A DNA stretch of 64,000 nt from JBCCGL01 sp039029275 (GTDB taxonomy: Bacteria; Pseudomonadota; Gammaproteobacteria; JBCCGL01): assembly GCA_039029275.1 (NCBI GenBank), contig JBCCGL010000009.1, positions 194,480 to 258,479 of the forward strand, given 5' to 3'. Both the position numbers and the translations under genes were made by a program. Shown in pieces: positions 43,286 to 52,188 of this stretch (the stretch's first letter is position 1; each line of letters opens with the position of its first letter). The notes beneath the pieces are model-generated. The model was not told where the DNA came from. It searched no databases and saw only the letters and a list, made by a program, of their open reading frames with translations.

Positions 43286-43301
43286 ATTTTATTTTTTCGA
43301 T

Positions 43302-43378
43302 TGGTCGGGGCGACAGGATTTGAACCTACGACCTCTGCCTCCCGAAGGCAGCGCTCTACCAGGCTGAGCTACGCCCCG
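43302..43378 (-). tRNA. tRNA-Pro(CGG)
   Basis: The 77-nt cloverleaf starts CGGGGCG and ends CGCCCCGACCA with encoded CCA; the acceptor arms pair. The D arm is AGCTCAGCCTGGTAGAGC. The anticodon stem CTGCC/GGCAG holds the loop TTCGGGA, giving anticodon CGG, which reads the proline codon CCG. The T loop is GGTTCAAATCC. A terminator follows. Confidence 0.96.
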
Positions 43379-43500
43379 ACTAAGGGCGCGATTCTACGTC
43401 AAGCGTCTATGGCATTCAATTTGACGATATTGCTGCTTTGATAGTCCCAAGCGCGCGATTTCACGCTACACTTGAGCCGTTGAAATTTGGAGGTTTGTCG

Positions 43501-43902
43501 ATGTCTCGTGTTCAGCAATTCCGCACTTTTTTGATGGCAGTGTTTGTCACGCTTGCATCCCTCGCGCCGATCCACCACGCGCACGCCGGTATGATAGGAA
43601 CCGACGCAGTGTTAATCGGCGCGGAGCAGGCGCATGAGCGGGATGCGCTGCGCAGTCTGCTGATGCGTGACGACGTCGCCGCGCAGCTCGAAGCCCACGG
43701 CGTGAGCGCTGAGCAGGCATTGGCGCGGGTTGAACGGATGACCAATCTTGAAGTCGCGCAATTGCATAACCGTATCGGCGAAATCCCTGCAGGAGCGGAT
43801 CTCGGTAGCGCTATTCTGATCGTGTTCATCGTGTTTGTTATCACCGATGTGATCGGCGCAACCGATATCTTTCCGTTTATCCGACCGGTCACTGTCGATT
43901 AG
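43501..43902 (+). CDS. PA2779 family protein
   Basis: The 133-residue protein has a signal peptide (residues 1-29, ending HAHA), a small helical domain with SLLMRDDVAAQLEAHGVSAEQALARVERM, and a C-terminal hydrophobic helix (SAILIVFIVFVITDVIGATDIFPF). This matches the PA2779 family in length and layout; its function is unknown. GGAGG lies 7 nt before the ATG at 43501. The partner gene of the PA2778 family starts 6 nt after its stop. Confidence 0.85.
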   Translation: MSRVQQFRTFLMAVFVTLASLAPIHHAHAGMIGTDAVLIGAEQAHERDALRSLLMRDDVAAQLEAHGVSAEQALARVERMTNLEVAQLHNRIGEIPAGADLGSAILIVFIVFVITDVIGATDIFPFIRPVTVD

Positions 43903-43908
43903 CGTGCG

Positions 43909-44889
43909 ATGAACATTTCAGGGCCGCTAATCGCGGCTCTGACACTCGCGCTTGCCGCTTGTTCGACCCCACAAACGCGCGAGCTCGAAAAACACTGGCC
44001 GCTTGATCTCGCGGCAACAACACAGCTCAAGTCAGTCCCGTTTTTTGCGCAGGAACTTTACCAGTGCGGGCCAGCCGCACTTGCCACGGTGTTGAATTAT
44101 CGCGGCGTTGCGATAACACCTGCCGAACTTGTCGATGAAATTTTTATCCCGGGTCGCGAAGGTACGCTTCGACTGGAGATCATTGCCGCGGCGCGATCCC
44201 GCGGCCTTATGGCCTACCCGATTCCCGGTAAACTGCCGTCGCTGTTTGCCGAGTTAGATGCCGGAAATCCCGTTATCGTGATGCAAAATTTGGGATTGGA
44301 TTGGGCACCGTATTGGCACTTTGCCGTCGCAGTCGGTTACTCGCGCGAGCGCAAAAACATATCTCTGCGTTCGGGCACCATCAGGCATCACGAGATTCCG
44401 TTTGCGACTTTCGAGCGCACCTGGGAGCGCGCCGACTATTGGGCGGCGGTTGTGGCAAGCCCAGATGCCGCGCCCGTAAGCGCTGAGCCACTTGGCTTTT
44501 TGCGCGCGGCTTACGCGCTGGAAGATCGCGATCATGCACACGCCGCATCGCGAGCATACGAGACCGCATTTTCCGTATGGCCTGAGAATGAACTGGTTGC
44601 GCTAACCACCGGCAATGCGGCGTATGCGCGCGGCGACTTAACAACAGCCGAAGCGCGCTTTCGCTCGGCGGTCTCGATCAATCCGAGTTCAGTTGCGGGT
44701 TGGAATAATCTCTCGAACATTTTGGTGCAGCGCGATTGTGCGGAGCAAGCAGTGGTCGCGGCGCAATGCGCCATCGCGCTCGCGCCCGATAACAGTGACG
44801 TGCGCGAGACATTCGACACGGTTCAGCGCCTGTCGGGGCAGGACCAGGTGTCTCGGCAATGCGCGCCGGTGCTTTGCGTTAATCAATAA
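43909..44889 (+). CDS. PA2778 family cysteine peptidase lipoprotein with TPR domain
   Basis: The 326-residue protein has a lipoprotein signal (LALAAC, Cys18), a C39-type papain-fold domain with Cys53 in YQCGPAALATVL and His137 in YWHFAVAVGY, and a C-terminal TPR region (about residues 190-310). The family is defined by its pairing with PA2779 proteins. Bacteriocin-exporter C39 domains share the fold, but no ABC transporter is attached, so a periplasmic or outer-membrane peptidase is inferred. The substrate is unknown. Confidence 0.85.
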   Translation: MNISGPLIAALTLALAACSTPQTRELEKHWPLDLAATTQLKSVPFFAQELYQCGPAALATVLNYRGVAITPAELVDEIFIPGREGTLRLEIIAAARSRGLMAYPIPGKLPSLFAELDAGNPVIVMQNLGLDWAPYWHFAVAVGYSRERKNISLRSGTIRHHEIPFATFERTWERADYWAAVVASPDAAPVSAEPLGFLRAAYALEDRDHAHAASRAYETAFSVWPENELVALTTGNAAYARGDLTTAEARFRSAVSINPSSVAGWNNLSNILVQRDCAEQAVVAAQCAIALAPDNSDVRETFDTVQRLSGQDQVSRQCAPVLCVNQ

Positions 44890-44904
44890 CGCCGTGTTGT
44901 TTGC

Positions 44905-45933
44905 TTAAGTCCATCCCTGCGTGTGCTGCTTGACCAGCGCAGCGTAGAGATCGATATGGCCATCGGATTCGTTCAGTGCGGGTATATACCGATAGGTGCC
45001 GCCGCCTGCTTCGGTAAACACTTCGCGGTTTTCCACGTCGATCTCCTCCAGCGTCTCGAGACAGTCAGCCGAAAATCCCGGGCACATGATGTCAAGCGAC
45101 TCAAGCTTTTGCTCACCCAAGCTTTCCAGACGTTCCACGCAGTAGGGTTGCAGCCACGCCTCGGGACCAAAACGAGACTGGAATACAAGTTCGTACTCGT
45201 CTTTTGATAGCTGCAGGCTTTGCACAAGAAGGTCGGTGGTTGCCACGCACTGGTCGTAGTAGGGGTCACCGCCTTTGACACAGCGCTGCGGAATCCCGTG
45301 GTAGGAAAACAGCAGCTTCTCGCCGGCGCCATCGTTCGCGCGCGCCTCGCGAACGCTGTTGGCGAGGGCCTCGATGTAAAGCGGGTGCCGATGGTATTGG
45401 GTAATAACGCGAAGCTCGGGAATGTGACGGTAGCGGCGCATTTGTCGGGCGACTTCGTCGAACACGGTCGCGGTGGTCGACGCGCAGTACTGAGGGTACA
45501 TGGGTACCAGCAAAACCTTGTCGATTCCTTTTTCGTGCACCTCGGCAATCGCGCTGGTGATCGAGGGGTTGCCGTAACGCATTGCGACCATGACCTGCGC
45601 GACATCGGAGCCGAGCTGTTGATCCAGCCGTTCCTGCAGCCGCGCGCCGATGTTTCGCGAAATTGCCAATAGCGGAGAACCGTCCTCCGTCCACACGCTG
45701 GCATAAGCCTCCGCCACCTTGCGCGGGCGCAGGCGCAGGATGATGCCGTGCAAAACCCAGTACCAGAGGATTTTGGGAATCTCGACCACGCGTTGATCCG
45801 ACAAAAACTGAGACAAATAACGTCGCACGGCCGGTGCGGTCGGAGCGTCGGGTGTACCAAGGTTCACCAGCAAAACCGCGATTTTGTCTGACGACGGCTT
45901 TACAGCGCCCTTGTGACCAATGTAACGAATCAT
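44905..45933 (-). CDS. hemH: Ferrochelatase
   Basis: The 342-residue protein has the family's marks: VLLVNLGTPDAPTAPAVRRYL at the start, FSYHGIPQRCVKGGDPYYDQC with the catalytic His, and FQSRFGPEAWLQPY with the conserved Glu region. It inserts iron into protoporphyrin IX, the last step of heme synthesis. The ATG at 45933 gives the usual N-terminus; an ATG at 45966 and a TTG at 45975 are in frame. It is divergent from the transhydrogenase operon. Confidence 0.95.
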   Translation of the reverse strand: MIRYIGHKGAVKPSSDKIAVLLVNLGTPDAPTAPAVRRYLSQFLSDQRVVEIPKILWYWVLHGIILRLRPRKVAEAYASVWTEDGSPLLAISRNIGARLQERLDQQLGSDVAQVMVAMRYGNPSITSAIAEVHEKGIDKVLLVPMYPQYCASTTATVFDEVARQMRRYRHIPELRVITQYHRHPLYIEALANSVREARANDGAGEKLLFSYHGIPQRCVKGGDPYYDQCVATTDLLVQSLQLSKDEYELVFQSRFGPEAWLQPYCVERLESLGEQKLESLDIMCPGFSADCLETLEEIDVENREVFTEAGGGTYRYIPALNESDGHIDLYAALVKQHTQGWT

Positions 45934-46198
45934 TTGTGTTCCCGCCCAACCTGCAGTGCCGCGCATTTTATGCAAGCAACGCTGAGACGAGAAGTCCGTA
46001 TTTGCTTATAAACAAATTTAAAATTCTTATTTTAATATCATAAGCAGTTGTTATATATTTCGCCGCTTTGTGGCGATCGCGTACACTGGATCGTCGTTTA
46101 TGTCGCAATTTTGTGCAGAAGCACGCAGTCACAGCTGTCATCGTGCTCCGAAAAACCGCACAAAATAAACAGATTTTTGATTTCAGGAGGGCACGCCA

Positions 46199-47620
46199 AT
46201 GCCTTTGAACATTGCTGTACTGCGCGAAACGCAAGATGGCGAGCGGCGCGTTGCGGTCGACCCTACCGTAGCCAGCCGACTTGCCAAGCTTGGGTTTAGC
46301 GTGGCGATCGAAAAAGGTGCCGGTGACCTCGCCGGTTTTCCGGATGACACTTACAGCGACGTGGAGTTTGTGGACTCGGCGAGCCAGGCGATTGCGGGTG
46401 CACAGATTATCGCGAAAGTGCTGCCGCCGGATGCCGATCAAGCCGCGCAAATGAAAGACGGCGATGTGCTCGTGTCTTACATGTATCCGCACGCTAATCA
46501 CGATCTGGTTAAAACGCTCGCCAATGGCGGCGTCTCCAGCCTGTCGATGGAGCTTATTCCTCGCATTACGCGCGCGCAGGCGATGGACGCACTTTCATCG
46601 CAGGCAACCGTATCGGGCTATCAGTCGGCTTTGATGGCGGCGCAACTCGCGCCGCGTTTGTTCCCGATGCTGACAACCGCGGCAGGCACGATTCGCCCCG
46701 CACGTGTTGTTGTCATTGGTGCGGGTGTGGCTGGTTTGCAGGCAATTGCGACTGCGCGCCGGCTCGGCGCACAGGTCGAAGCCTACGACATTCGCCCGGC
46801 CGCGAAGGAGCAGGTGGAGTCGCTGGGCGCCAAGTTGATCGACACAGGCGTGAACGCAGAGGGTGAAGGTGGCTACGCGCGCGAGTTGACGGATGATGAA
46901 AAGCAGCAGCAGGCCGATGCACTTGCGCGTCACATAGCCAAAGCACACGCGGTGATTTCCACCGCTGCAATCCCGGGTCGACCGGCGCCGAAAATCATTA
47001 CCCAGGCGATGGTCGAGGCTATGCCACCCGGCGGCGTGATCATCGATCTCGCGGCTGAAACCGGCGGTAACTGCGAGGTGACTGTGCCGGGCGAGACCGT
47101 CGAACACGGCGACAAGCGTATCCACGGGCCGCTCAATGTGCCGAGTCTGGCCCCGGTTCACGCCAGTGAGATGTACGCCAAGAATATCCTCAACCTGCTG
47201 ACGTCGATGATCGAAGACGAAGAGTTCGTGATCAACCTTGAAGACGAAGTCGTTGCCGGGTGCTTGTTGACACACAAAGGCTCGGTCACACACGCGCCGA
47301 CTCGTGAGGCGATGGGCATTGCAGCGCCTGCGCCAATAGCGCAAAAAGGGTCTGATGAAGCGGAGCAGACTCCGACCAGTGCATCAACCCAACACTTTCT
47401 CGAAGCGCCGCAAGGCGAGGCGGATGATCTTAAAAAGATCAGCGGGGTTGGCCCCAAGCTGGAAGGCGTATTGAACAACGCAGGGATATACCACTACTGG
47501 CAGATCGCCAGACTGGATGCCGAGGCGCTGGCGATTCTCGATGAAAAATTGAAATTCAAAGGTCGAATTCAACGCGACGGTTGGATCGATCAGGCAAAAA
47601 CATTGATGGGGGGCGAGTGA
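46199..47620 (+). CDS. pntAA: NAD(P) transhydrogenase alpha-1 subunit with C-terminal helix-hairpin-helix extension
   Basis: The 473-residue protein has the soluble NAD(H)-binding dI domain: VLRETQDGERRVAVDP, VVVIGAGVAGLQAIATARRLGA, LIDTGVNAEGEGGYARELTDDE and AAIPGRPAPKIIT. There are no membrane helices, so this is the split, three-subunit form. After the normal end (about residue 385) comes a linker and an extra domain of about 65 residues (LKKISGVGPKLEGVLNNAGI, then a helical tail) of helix-hairpin-helix type. AGGAGG stands 8 nt before the ATG. It is first in the operon, and its stop overlaps the next ATG. Confidence 0.93.
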   Translation: MPLNIAVLRETQDGERRVAVDPTVASRLAKLGFSVAIEKGAGDLAGFPDDTYSDVEFVDSASQAIAGAQIIAKVLPPDADQAAQMKDGDVLVSYMYPHANHDLVKTLANGGVSSLSMELIPRITRAQAMDALSSQATVSGYQSALMAAQLAPRLFPMLTTAAGTIRPARVVVIGAGVAGLQAIATARRLGAQVEAYDIRPAAKEQVESLGAKLIDTGVNAEGEGGYARELTDDEKQQQADALARHIAKAHAVISTAAIPGRPAPKIITQAMVEAMPPGGVIIDLAAETGGNCEVTVPGETVEHGDKRIHGPLNVPSLAPVHASEMYAKNILNLLTSMIEDEEFVINLEDEVVAGCLLTHKGSVTHAPTREAMGIAAPAPIAQKGSDEAEQTPTSASTQHFLEAPQGEADDLKKISGVGPKLEGVLNNAGIYHYWQIARLDAEALAILDEKLKFKGRIQRDGWIDQAKTLMGGE

Positions 47621-47916
47621 TGGAAGGTTGGATCGCGCTGTATATTTTTATGCTTGCCGGATTTACCGGCTACGAAGTGATCTCCAAAGTCCCCGTGATT
47701 TTGCACACGCCGATGATGTCTGGCTCCAACTTTGTGCACGGCATCGTCCTGGTTGGCGCGATGGTCGCGCTGGGTGGTGCGACCACCGTCCTTGAACAGA
47801 TCATTGGCTTTTTTGCGGTGTTCCTGGCCGCGGGTAATGCGGTTGGCGGTTACGTGGTGACTGAGCGCATGCTGGAGATGTTCAAGTCCAGCAAATCGGA
47901 AGGGGGCAATAAATAA
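47620..47916 (+). CDS. pntAB: NAD(P) transhydrogenase alpha-2 (membrane) subunit
   Basis: The 98-residue protein has three hydrophobic helices (IALYIFMLAGFTGYEVI, NFVHGIVLVGAMVALGGAT, IIGFFAVFLAAGNAVGGYVV) and the conserved TPMMSGSNFVHG. It is the small dII membrane part of the proton channel. Its ATG overlaps the pntAA stop by one base, and its own stop overlaps the pntB start by one base, so translation is coupled. Confidence 0.95.
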   Translation: MEGWIALYIFMLAGFTGYEVISKVPVILHTPMMSGSNFVHGIVLVGAMVALGGATTVLEQIIGFFAVFLAAGNAVGGYVVTERMLEMFKSSKSEGGNK

Positions 47917-49298
47917 TGATTGGCTCATTTCTGATTAACGCCAGTTACTTTCTGGCGGCCGTGTTGTTCATCGTCGGCCTCAAGCGCATGAGCTCTCCGG
48001 TTACCGCACGCGCTGGCATCGTATGGGCCGGTGTGGGGATGCTGCTGGCGACTTTTGTAACCTTCTTCCACGCCGGAATGAGCAATTACGTGCTCATTAT
48101 TATTGCGATTGTCAGCAGCTCAGCATTGGCGTGGTACAGCGGCAAGCGCGTGGCGATGACCGACATGCCGCAGATGATTGCGCTCTACAACGGCATGGGC
48201 GGAGGGGCGGCCGCGGCTATCGCAGCGGTTGAATTGATCAAAGGCACCGAGCACACGGCTGCAGCACAAGCACTGGCGGTTCTGGGTGCGTTGATCGGCG
48301 CGGTGGCTTTCTCTGGCTCACTGGTCGCCTATGCCAAGCTCGAAGGTATCCTGAAAAAGCTTTACAAATTTCCGAAACAGCAACTGGCAAATCTCGGTGT
48401 GTTTGCGGCAGCCGTGATACTCGGATTGATTCTGGCGACCAGCCACGGATCGCACGGCTTTATGCTGCTTTTATTCTTTATTCTGGCGCTGGCCTTCGGC
48501 GTGATGATGACCGTGCCAATTGGCGGCGCCGACATGCCGGTCGTGATTTCATTGTTTAACGCATTGACTGGCCTCGCGGTTGGTTTTGAAGGCTTTGTGC
48601 TGGCGAATCCGGCGATGATGATTGCGGGTATCGTGGTCGGTGCGGCCGGTACGCTGCTGACCCAGCTGATGGCCAAAGCGATGAACCGCTCGCTGGCAAA
48701 CGTGCTCTTCTCCGGTTTCGGCACAGACGAAGGCCAGGAGGCGGGTGACGGCCCGAGCGGCAGTATGAAGGCCGTTGACGCAACCGACGCGGCTATTACC
48801 ATGGCGTTTGCTGAAAAAGTCATCATCATTCCGGGCTACGGCATGGCAGTCGCGCAGGCGCAACACAAAATCTGGGAAATGGCGCAACTGCTGACAGCGC
48901 GTGGCGTGGAAGTGGTGTTCGCGATTCATCCTGTTGCCGGTCGTATGCCAGGACACATGAACGTGTTGCTGGCCGAGGCGGGCGTTCCGTACGACATGAT
49001 TTTTGACCTGGACGATGTCAACGCTGATTTTCCGAGCGCCGATGTGGCACTGGTTATCGGCGCAAACGACGTGGTAAACCCCGCGGCGCGCAACGACAAA
49101 AGCAGTCCGATCTTCGGCATGCCGATTCTGGACGCGGACAAAGCGCAGAACGTCATTGTGATTAAACGCGGCCAGGGTACCGGATTCTCCGGTATCGAAA
49201 ACCACCTGTTCTTTGCTGACAACACCCGCATGTTGTACGGCGACGGTCAGCAGGCAGCAGTCGATTTGATCGCAGGTGTTAAAACCTTGGGTGACTAA
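47916..49298 (+). CDS. pntB: NAD(P) transhydrogenase beta subunit
   Basis: The 460-residue protein has about nine membrane helices (residues 1-265) and the NADP-binding dIII domain (from about 290: VIIIPGYGMAVAQAQHKIWEMA, HPVAGRMPGHMNVLLAEAGVPYD, VALVIGANDVVNPAA). With the two alpha subunits it couples proton entry to reduction of NADP by NADH in the inner membrane. Length is normal. It closes the operon. Confidence 0.96.
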   Translation: MIGSFLINASYFLAAVLFIVGLKRMSSPVTARAGIVWAGVGMLLATFVTFFHAGMSNYVLIIIAIVSSSALAWYSGKRVAMTDMPQMIALYNGMGGGAAAAIAAVELIKGTEHTAAAQALAVLGALIGAVAFSGSLVAYAKLEGILKKLYKFPKQQLANLGVFAAAVILGLILATSHGSHGFMLLLFFILALAFGVMMTVPIGGADMPVVISLFNALTGLAVGFEGFVLANPAMMIAGIVVGAAGTLLTQLMAKAMNRSLANVLFSGFGTDEGQEAGDGPSGSMKAVDATDAAITMAFAEKVIIIPGYGMAVAQAQHKIWEMAQLLTARGVEVVFAIHPVAGRMPGHMNVLLAEAGVPYDMIFDLDDVNADFPSADVALVIGANDVVNPAARNDKSSPIFGMPILDADKAQNVIVIKRGQGTGFSGIENHLFFADNTRMLYGDGQQAAVDLIAGVKTLGD

Positions 49299-49579
49299 GC
49301 CACCGCTTATCGCAATCTCGAGACCGTCGGAGGTAAAATTCGTTGCCATTGCAGCGAGCTTCTGGCGGTTTCGCTCGACGATTTCTTGACTCGTCCAGAC
49401 ACCAATTGCTTCCAGGCGGTTTTACATTTCGATCTAAAGAATGTTGCTCAAGTGATTGAAAAAACGGCTCTAATATAACGTTGGTAATCGCGCTAATATT
49501 GCAGTTTCTACCCGTGAGTCGCTAACCTTGAGTCAATTCCTTGTCATAAACAGGGGTTAAAATAAGCCTCACCACAGTT

Positions 49580-49588
49580 TTATTCACA
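49580..49588 (+). promoter_or_regulatory. DnaA box
   Basis: TTATTCACA fits the consensus TTATNCACA exactly. It lies on the far side of the AT-rich stretch from the paired boxes at 49771-49793. Confidence 0.5.
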
Positions 49589-49770
49589 TTGGAAGTGCTG
49601 TTCACGAAAAAAACTTAACTTTTTTTACATCGAGTGTATTGACAATCCTTAAAAAACGTTAAGTGTATGAAATTGTTAGATTATTTAAAATTGTTCAAAA
49701 TTTGAACATTCTAAACCGGAGCCCGTAACTTCCTAGTTTGTGGCTGGCGCCGGAGCGGTTTTACACAAAC

Positions 49771-49793
49771 TTATCCACAGTTTCTGTGGATAA
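49771..49793. promoter_or_regulatory. Inverted pair of perfect DnaA boxes upstream of priA
   Basis: TTATCCACA at 49771-49779 and TGTGGATAA at 49785-49793 are two perfect boxes facing each other with a 5-nt spacer. A one-mismatch box (TTTTACACA) precedes them at 49759-49767. The pair lies about 90 bp before the priA start codon, suggesting control of priA by DnaA or a DnaA-titrating site. Confidence 0.6.
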
Positions 49794-49884
49794 TGATTCA
49801 TGATCCGAATGGGTCCGCCAGATTTGTAATGCAACGCTGACAAACCGCCTTAAGTGTCGCGTTCGCGTGCTAGAGTTCCGCCCC

Positions 49885-52107
49885 ATGAGTACCCATTGCC
49901 GCATTGTGTGTGTTGCGGTTCCGACCCCTCTTTCGCGCACTTTCGACTACATTTTGCCGGATTCAGTCGCGGATTCTTCCGATGGACAAGGTCTGGTTGG
50001 CCGCCGTGTCGTCGTGCCGTTTGGTCGCGGCCAGAAAGTCGGTGTCGTAGTGGGTCGGGTCGAGCAAAGCGCGCTGCCCGTGAGTAAGCTCAAAGGCGTT
50101 TCTGAAATTCTCGACTCCGCACCGTCCTTGCCTGCGGATATTCTCCATCTTCTTCGATGGGCCAGCACTTACTACCAATGCCCGATTGGTGAGGCGGTCG
50201 CTACGGCTTTGCCGGCTATCCTGCGCGGTGTGCGGGATTCCGAAACGCCGATGCTCGGGCGCCCCCAGCACTGGCGAGCGACAGAGTCGGGTCGAGGATT
50301 GGATTTATCAACGCTTTCGCGCGCGCGCGTTCAACGCCAGATTATGCAGTTTCTTCAATCACACACTGTGGGAGACGCGTCGGCCTTGTCAGAATTCGGC
50401 AGCAGCTGGCGCGTGGCGCTGAAAAAGCTGATCGAGCAGGGATTTGTCGAAGCGTGCGATCACGCGCCCGACGTTAAGGTGTCAGATGTTTCTGATGCTC
50501 TCCCGGAATTAAACGGCGAACAAAGCGCCGCAATGGAGGTGTTGCAGAGCCGCAAGGGTTTTAACGTGTTCCTGCTCGACGGGGTGACAGGCAGCGGCAA
50601 GACCGAAATTTATTTGCGCAAAGCCGCTGGGATTGTCGTGCAGGGCAAACAGGTGCTGGTGATCGTTCCGGAAATCGGACTCACCCCGCAACTCGTTGCT
50701 CGATTTCAAGCGCGCTTTGGCAATGCCGTGGTCGCCCTGCACTCTGGACTCAACGACACCGAGCGCCTGCGCGGTTGGCGGGCAGCGGCCAGCGGTCAGG
50801 CACCCGTCGTTGTGGGTACGCGATCTAGCGTGTTTGTGCCACTGCAGTCCCCGGGCCTGATAGTCGTTGACGAGGAACACGACACCTCACTCAAACAGCA
50901 AGACGGATTTCGCTACCACGCACGCGATCTCGCGCTCGTTCGAGCGCGCGAAGCGGGTATCCCCGTCATTCTCGGCAGCGCGACGCCGTCGCTCGAGTCC
51001 CTGCACAATGTCGCGCTCAAAAAATACACGCATATTGTGTTGAGCCAGCGCGCAGGTGGCGCGCAGCCGCCGAATGTTCGCCTGCTGGATATCACGCGTG
51101 CGCCGGTGACCGATGGTTTGTCCGCACTGCTTATCGATCAAATGCGCGCGCATCTGGATCGCGGCCAGCAAGTGATGGTGTATCTGAATCGGCGCGGTTA
51201 TGCGCCCGTGATGCTGTGCGACGAGTGTGCGGCGGTAGTCGACTGCACACGCTGCGATGCACATATGACCTACCACGCGCGCAGTAAGCGCATGCGCTGC
51301 CACCACTGCGGATATGAGCAAGTCGCGCCTTCACGGTGTTCGACCTGCGGGCATAGCGAGCTGTCGTTGGCTGGCGAAGGCACCGAGCGCATCGAGTACG
51401 CGCTGCGCGACACGTTTGCGGACAAGCGCATCGTGCGAATCGACCGCGACACCACCCGACGCAAAGGCGCACTCGAAGATCAGCTTGCGCTGGGCCGCAG
51501 CGGTCAGGCGGATATTCTTATCGGCACGCAAATGCTGGCCAAGGGACATCATTTTCCCGGGGTCACACTCGTCGCGATGCTCGACGTTGACCGCAGCCTT
51601 TTCAGCGTCGACTTCCGCGCCAGCGAAGTGATGGCGCAAACGATCGTGCAGGTCGCGGGTCGTTCGGGGCGCGCCGCACACGCCGGCGAAGTCGTGATCC
51701 AGACGCGACACCCGACCAATGCGTTGTACCAAACGCTGCTCAATCGCGGGTATCGACGCTACGCCGAAGTCGTATTGGCCGAGCGTCGCGCAATGCTGTT
51801 GCCGCCGTTTAATCCGATGGCATTGTTGCGCGCCGAGGCGACAACACAGTCATCCCCTAAAGCGTTTCTCCAGCATGTGAGAGACGTATTGTCTGGCTGG
51901 CAGATTCGAGATGTGCAAATTCTGGGGCCCGCCAGCGCACCGCTCGAGCGACTCGCCGGACGCTACCGCGCGCAACTTTTGCTTAGTGCGAAAACACGCA
52001 AGGGCTTGCACAGTACGGTCAGCAAACTGCGGCACGAGCTGGAGTCGATGAAGGAAGCCCGAAAAGTGCGCTGGTCGCTGGATGTCGACCCGCTCGACTT
52101 AATGTAA
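49885..52107 (+). CDS. priA: Primosomal replication-restart helicase PriA
   Basis: The 740-residue protein has the N-terminal DNA-binding domain (PTPLSRTFDYILP), a winged helix, the helicase core with Walker A GVTGSGKTEIYL and DEAH-like VVDEEHDTSLKQQ, a four-zinc-pair cysteine region (CDECAAVVDCTRCDAH, CHHCGYE, CSTCG) and the C-terminal domain. PriA reloads DnaB at stalled forks. The ATG at 49885 matches the family start; a GTG at 49867 is in frame. It is followed by argS, 81 nt away. Confidence 0.96.
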   Translation: MSTHCRIVCVAVPTPLSRTFDYILPDSVADSSDGQGLVGRRVVVPFGRGQKVGVVVGRVEQSALPVSKLKGVSEILDSAPSLPADILHLLRWASTYYQCPIGEAVATALPAILRGVRDSETPMLGRPQHWRATESGRGLDLSTLSRARVQRQIMQFLQSHTVGDASALSEFGSSWRVALKKLIEQGFVEACDHAPDVKVSDVSDALPELNGEQSAAMEVLQSRKGFNVFLLDGVTGSGKTEIYLRKAAGIVVQGKQVLVIVPEIGLTPQLVARFQARFGNAVVALHSGLNDTERLRGWRAAASGQAPVVVGTRSSVFVPLQSPGLIVVDEEHDTSLKQQDGFRYHARDLALVRAREAGIPVILGSATPSLESLHNVALKKYTHIVLSQRAGGAQPPNVRLLDITRAPVTDGLSALLIDQMRAHLDRGQQVMVYLNRRGYAPVMLCDECAAVVDCTRCDAHMTYHARSKRMRCHHCGYEQVAPSRCSTCGHSELSLAGEGTERIEYALRDTFADKRIVRIDRDTTRRKGALEDQLALGRSGQADILIGTQMLAKGHHFPGVTLVAMLDVDRSLFSVDFRASEVMAQTIVQVAGRSGRAAHAGEVVIQTRHPTNALYQTLLNRGYRRYAEVVLAERRAMLLPPFNPMALLRAEATTQSSPKAFLQHVRDVLSGWQIRDVQILGPASAPLERLAGRYRAQLLLSAKTRKGLHSTVSKLRHELESMKEARKVRWSLDVDPLDLM

Positions 52108-52188
52108 CGGAGCTGCTGGTCGGGGTCGGTGCTGTGATAAAATCGCGCGCCGAATACATACCCCAAGCTCGCCCGCAGGAAATCTTCT

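Larger units (their letters stand above)
42694..43301. other. Repeat-rich intergenic region between the S8 protease and tRNA-Pro
   Basis: No gene is supported in 608 nt. It holds two copies of an imperfect unit of roughly 100 nt with a 51-nt identical core, two further hairpins, a 15-nt copy of the tRNA 3' segment and the tRNA terminator. A minus-strand open frame at 42943-43266 runs through the repeats and is not considered coding. Confidence 0.7.
49299..49884. other. Long AT-rich spacer upstream of priA with DnaA boxes
   Basis: No gene is seen in 586 nt. The part from 49600 to 49710 is very AT-rich and has two inverted repeats: ACTTAAC...GTTAAGT around 49613-49664, and GTTCAAA-A-TTTGAAC at 49693-49707. 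A TTGACA lies at 49639-49644 without a well-spaced -10 box. Three consensus DnaA boxes follow the TTATNCACA pattern. The spacer also carries the priA promoter. Confidence 0.6.

Noticed and set aside
49299..49884. Chromosomal origin of replication
   Set aside because: DnaA boxes and AT-rich DNA are present, but dnaA, dnaN, rpmH and gidA are absent and the boxes lie right at the priA promoter; kept only as a regulatory cluster.
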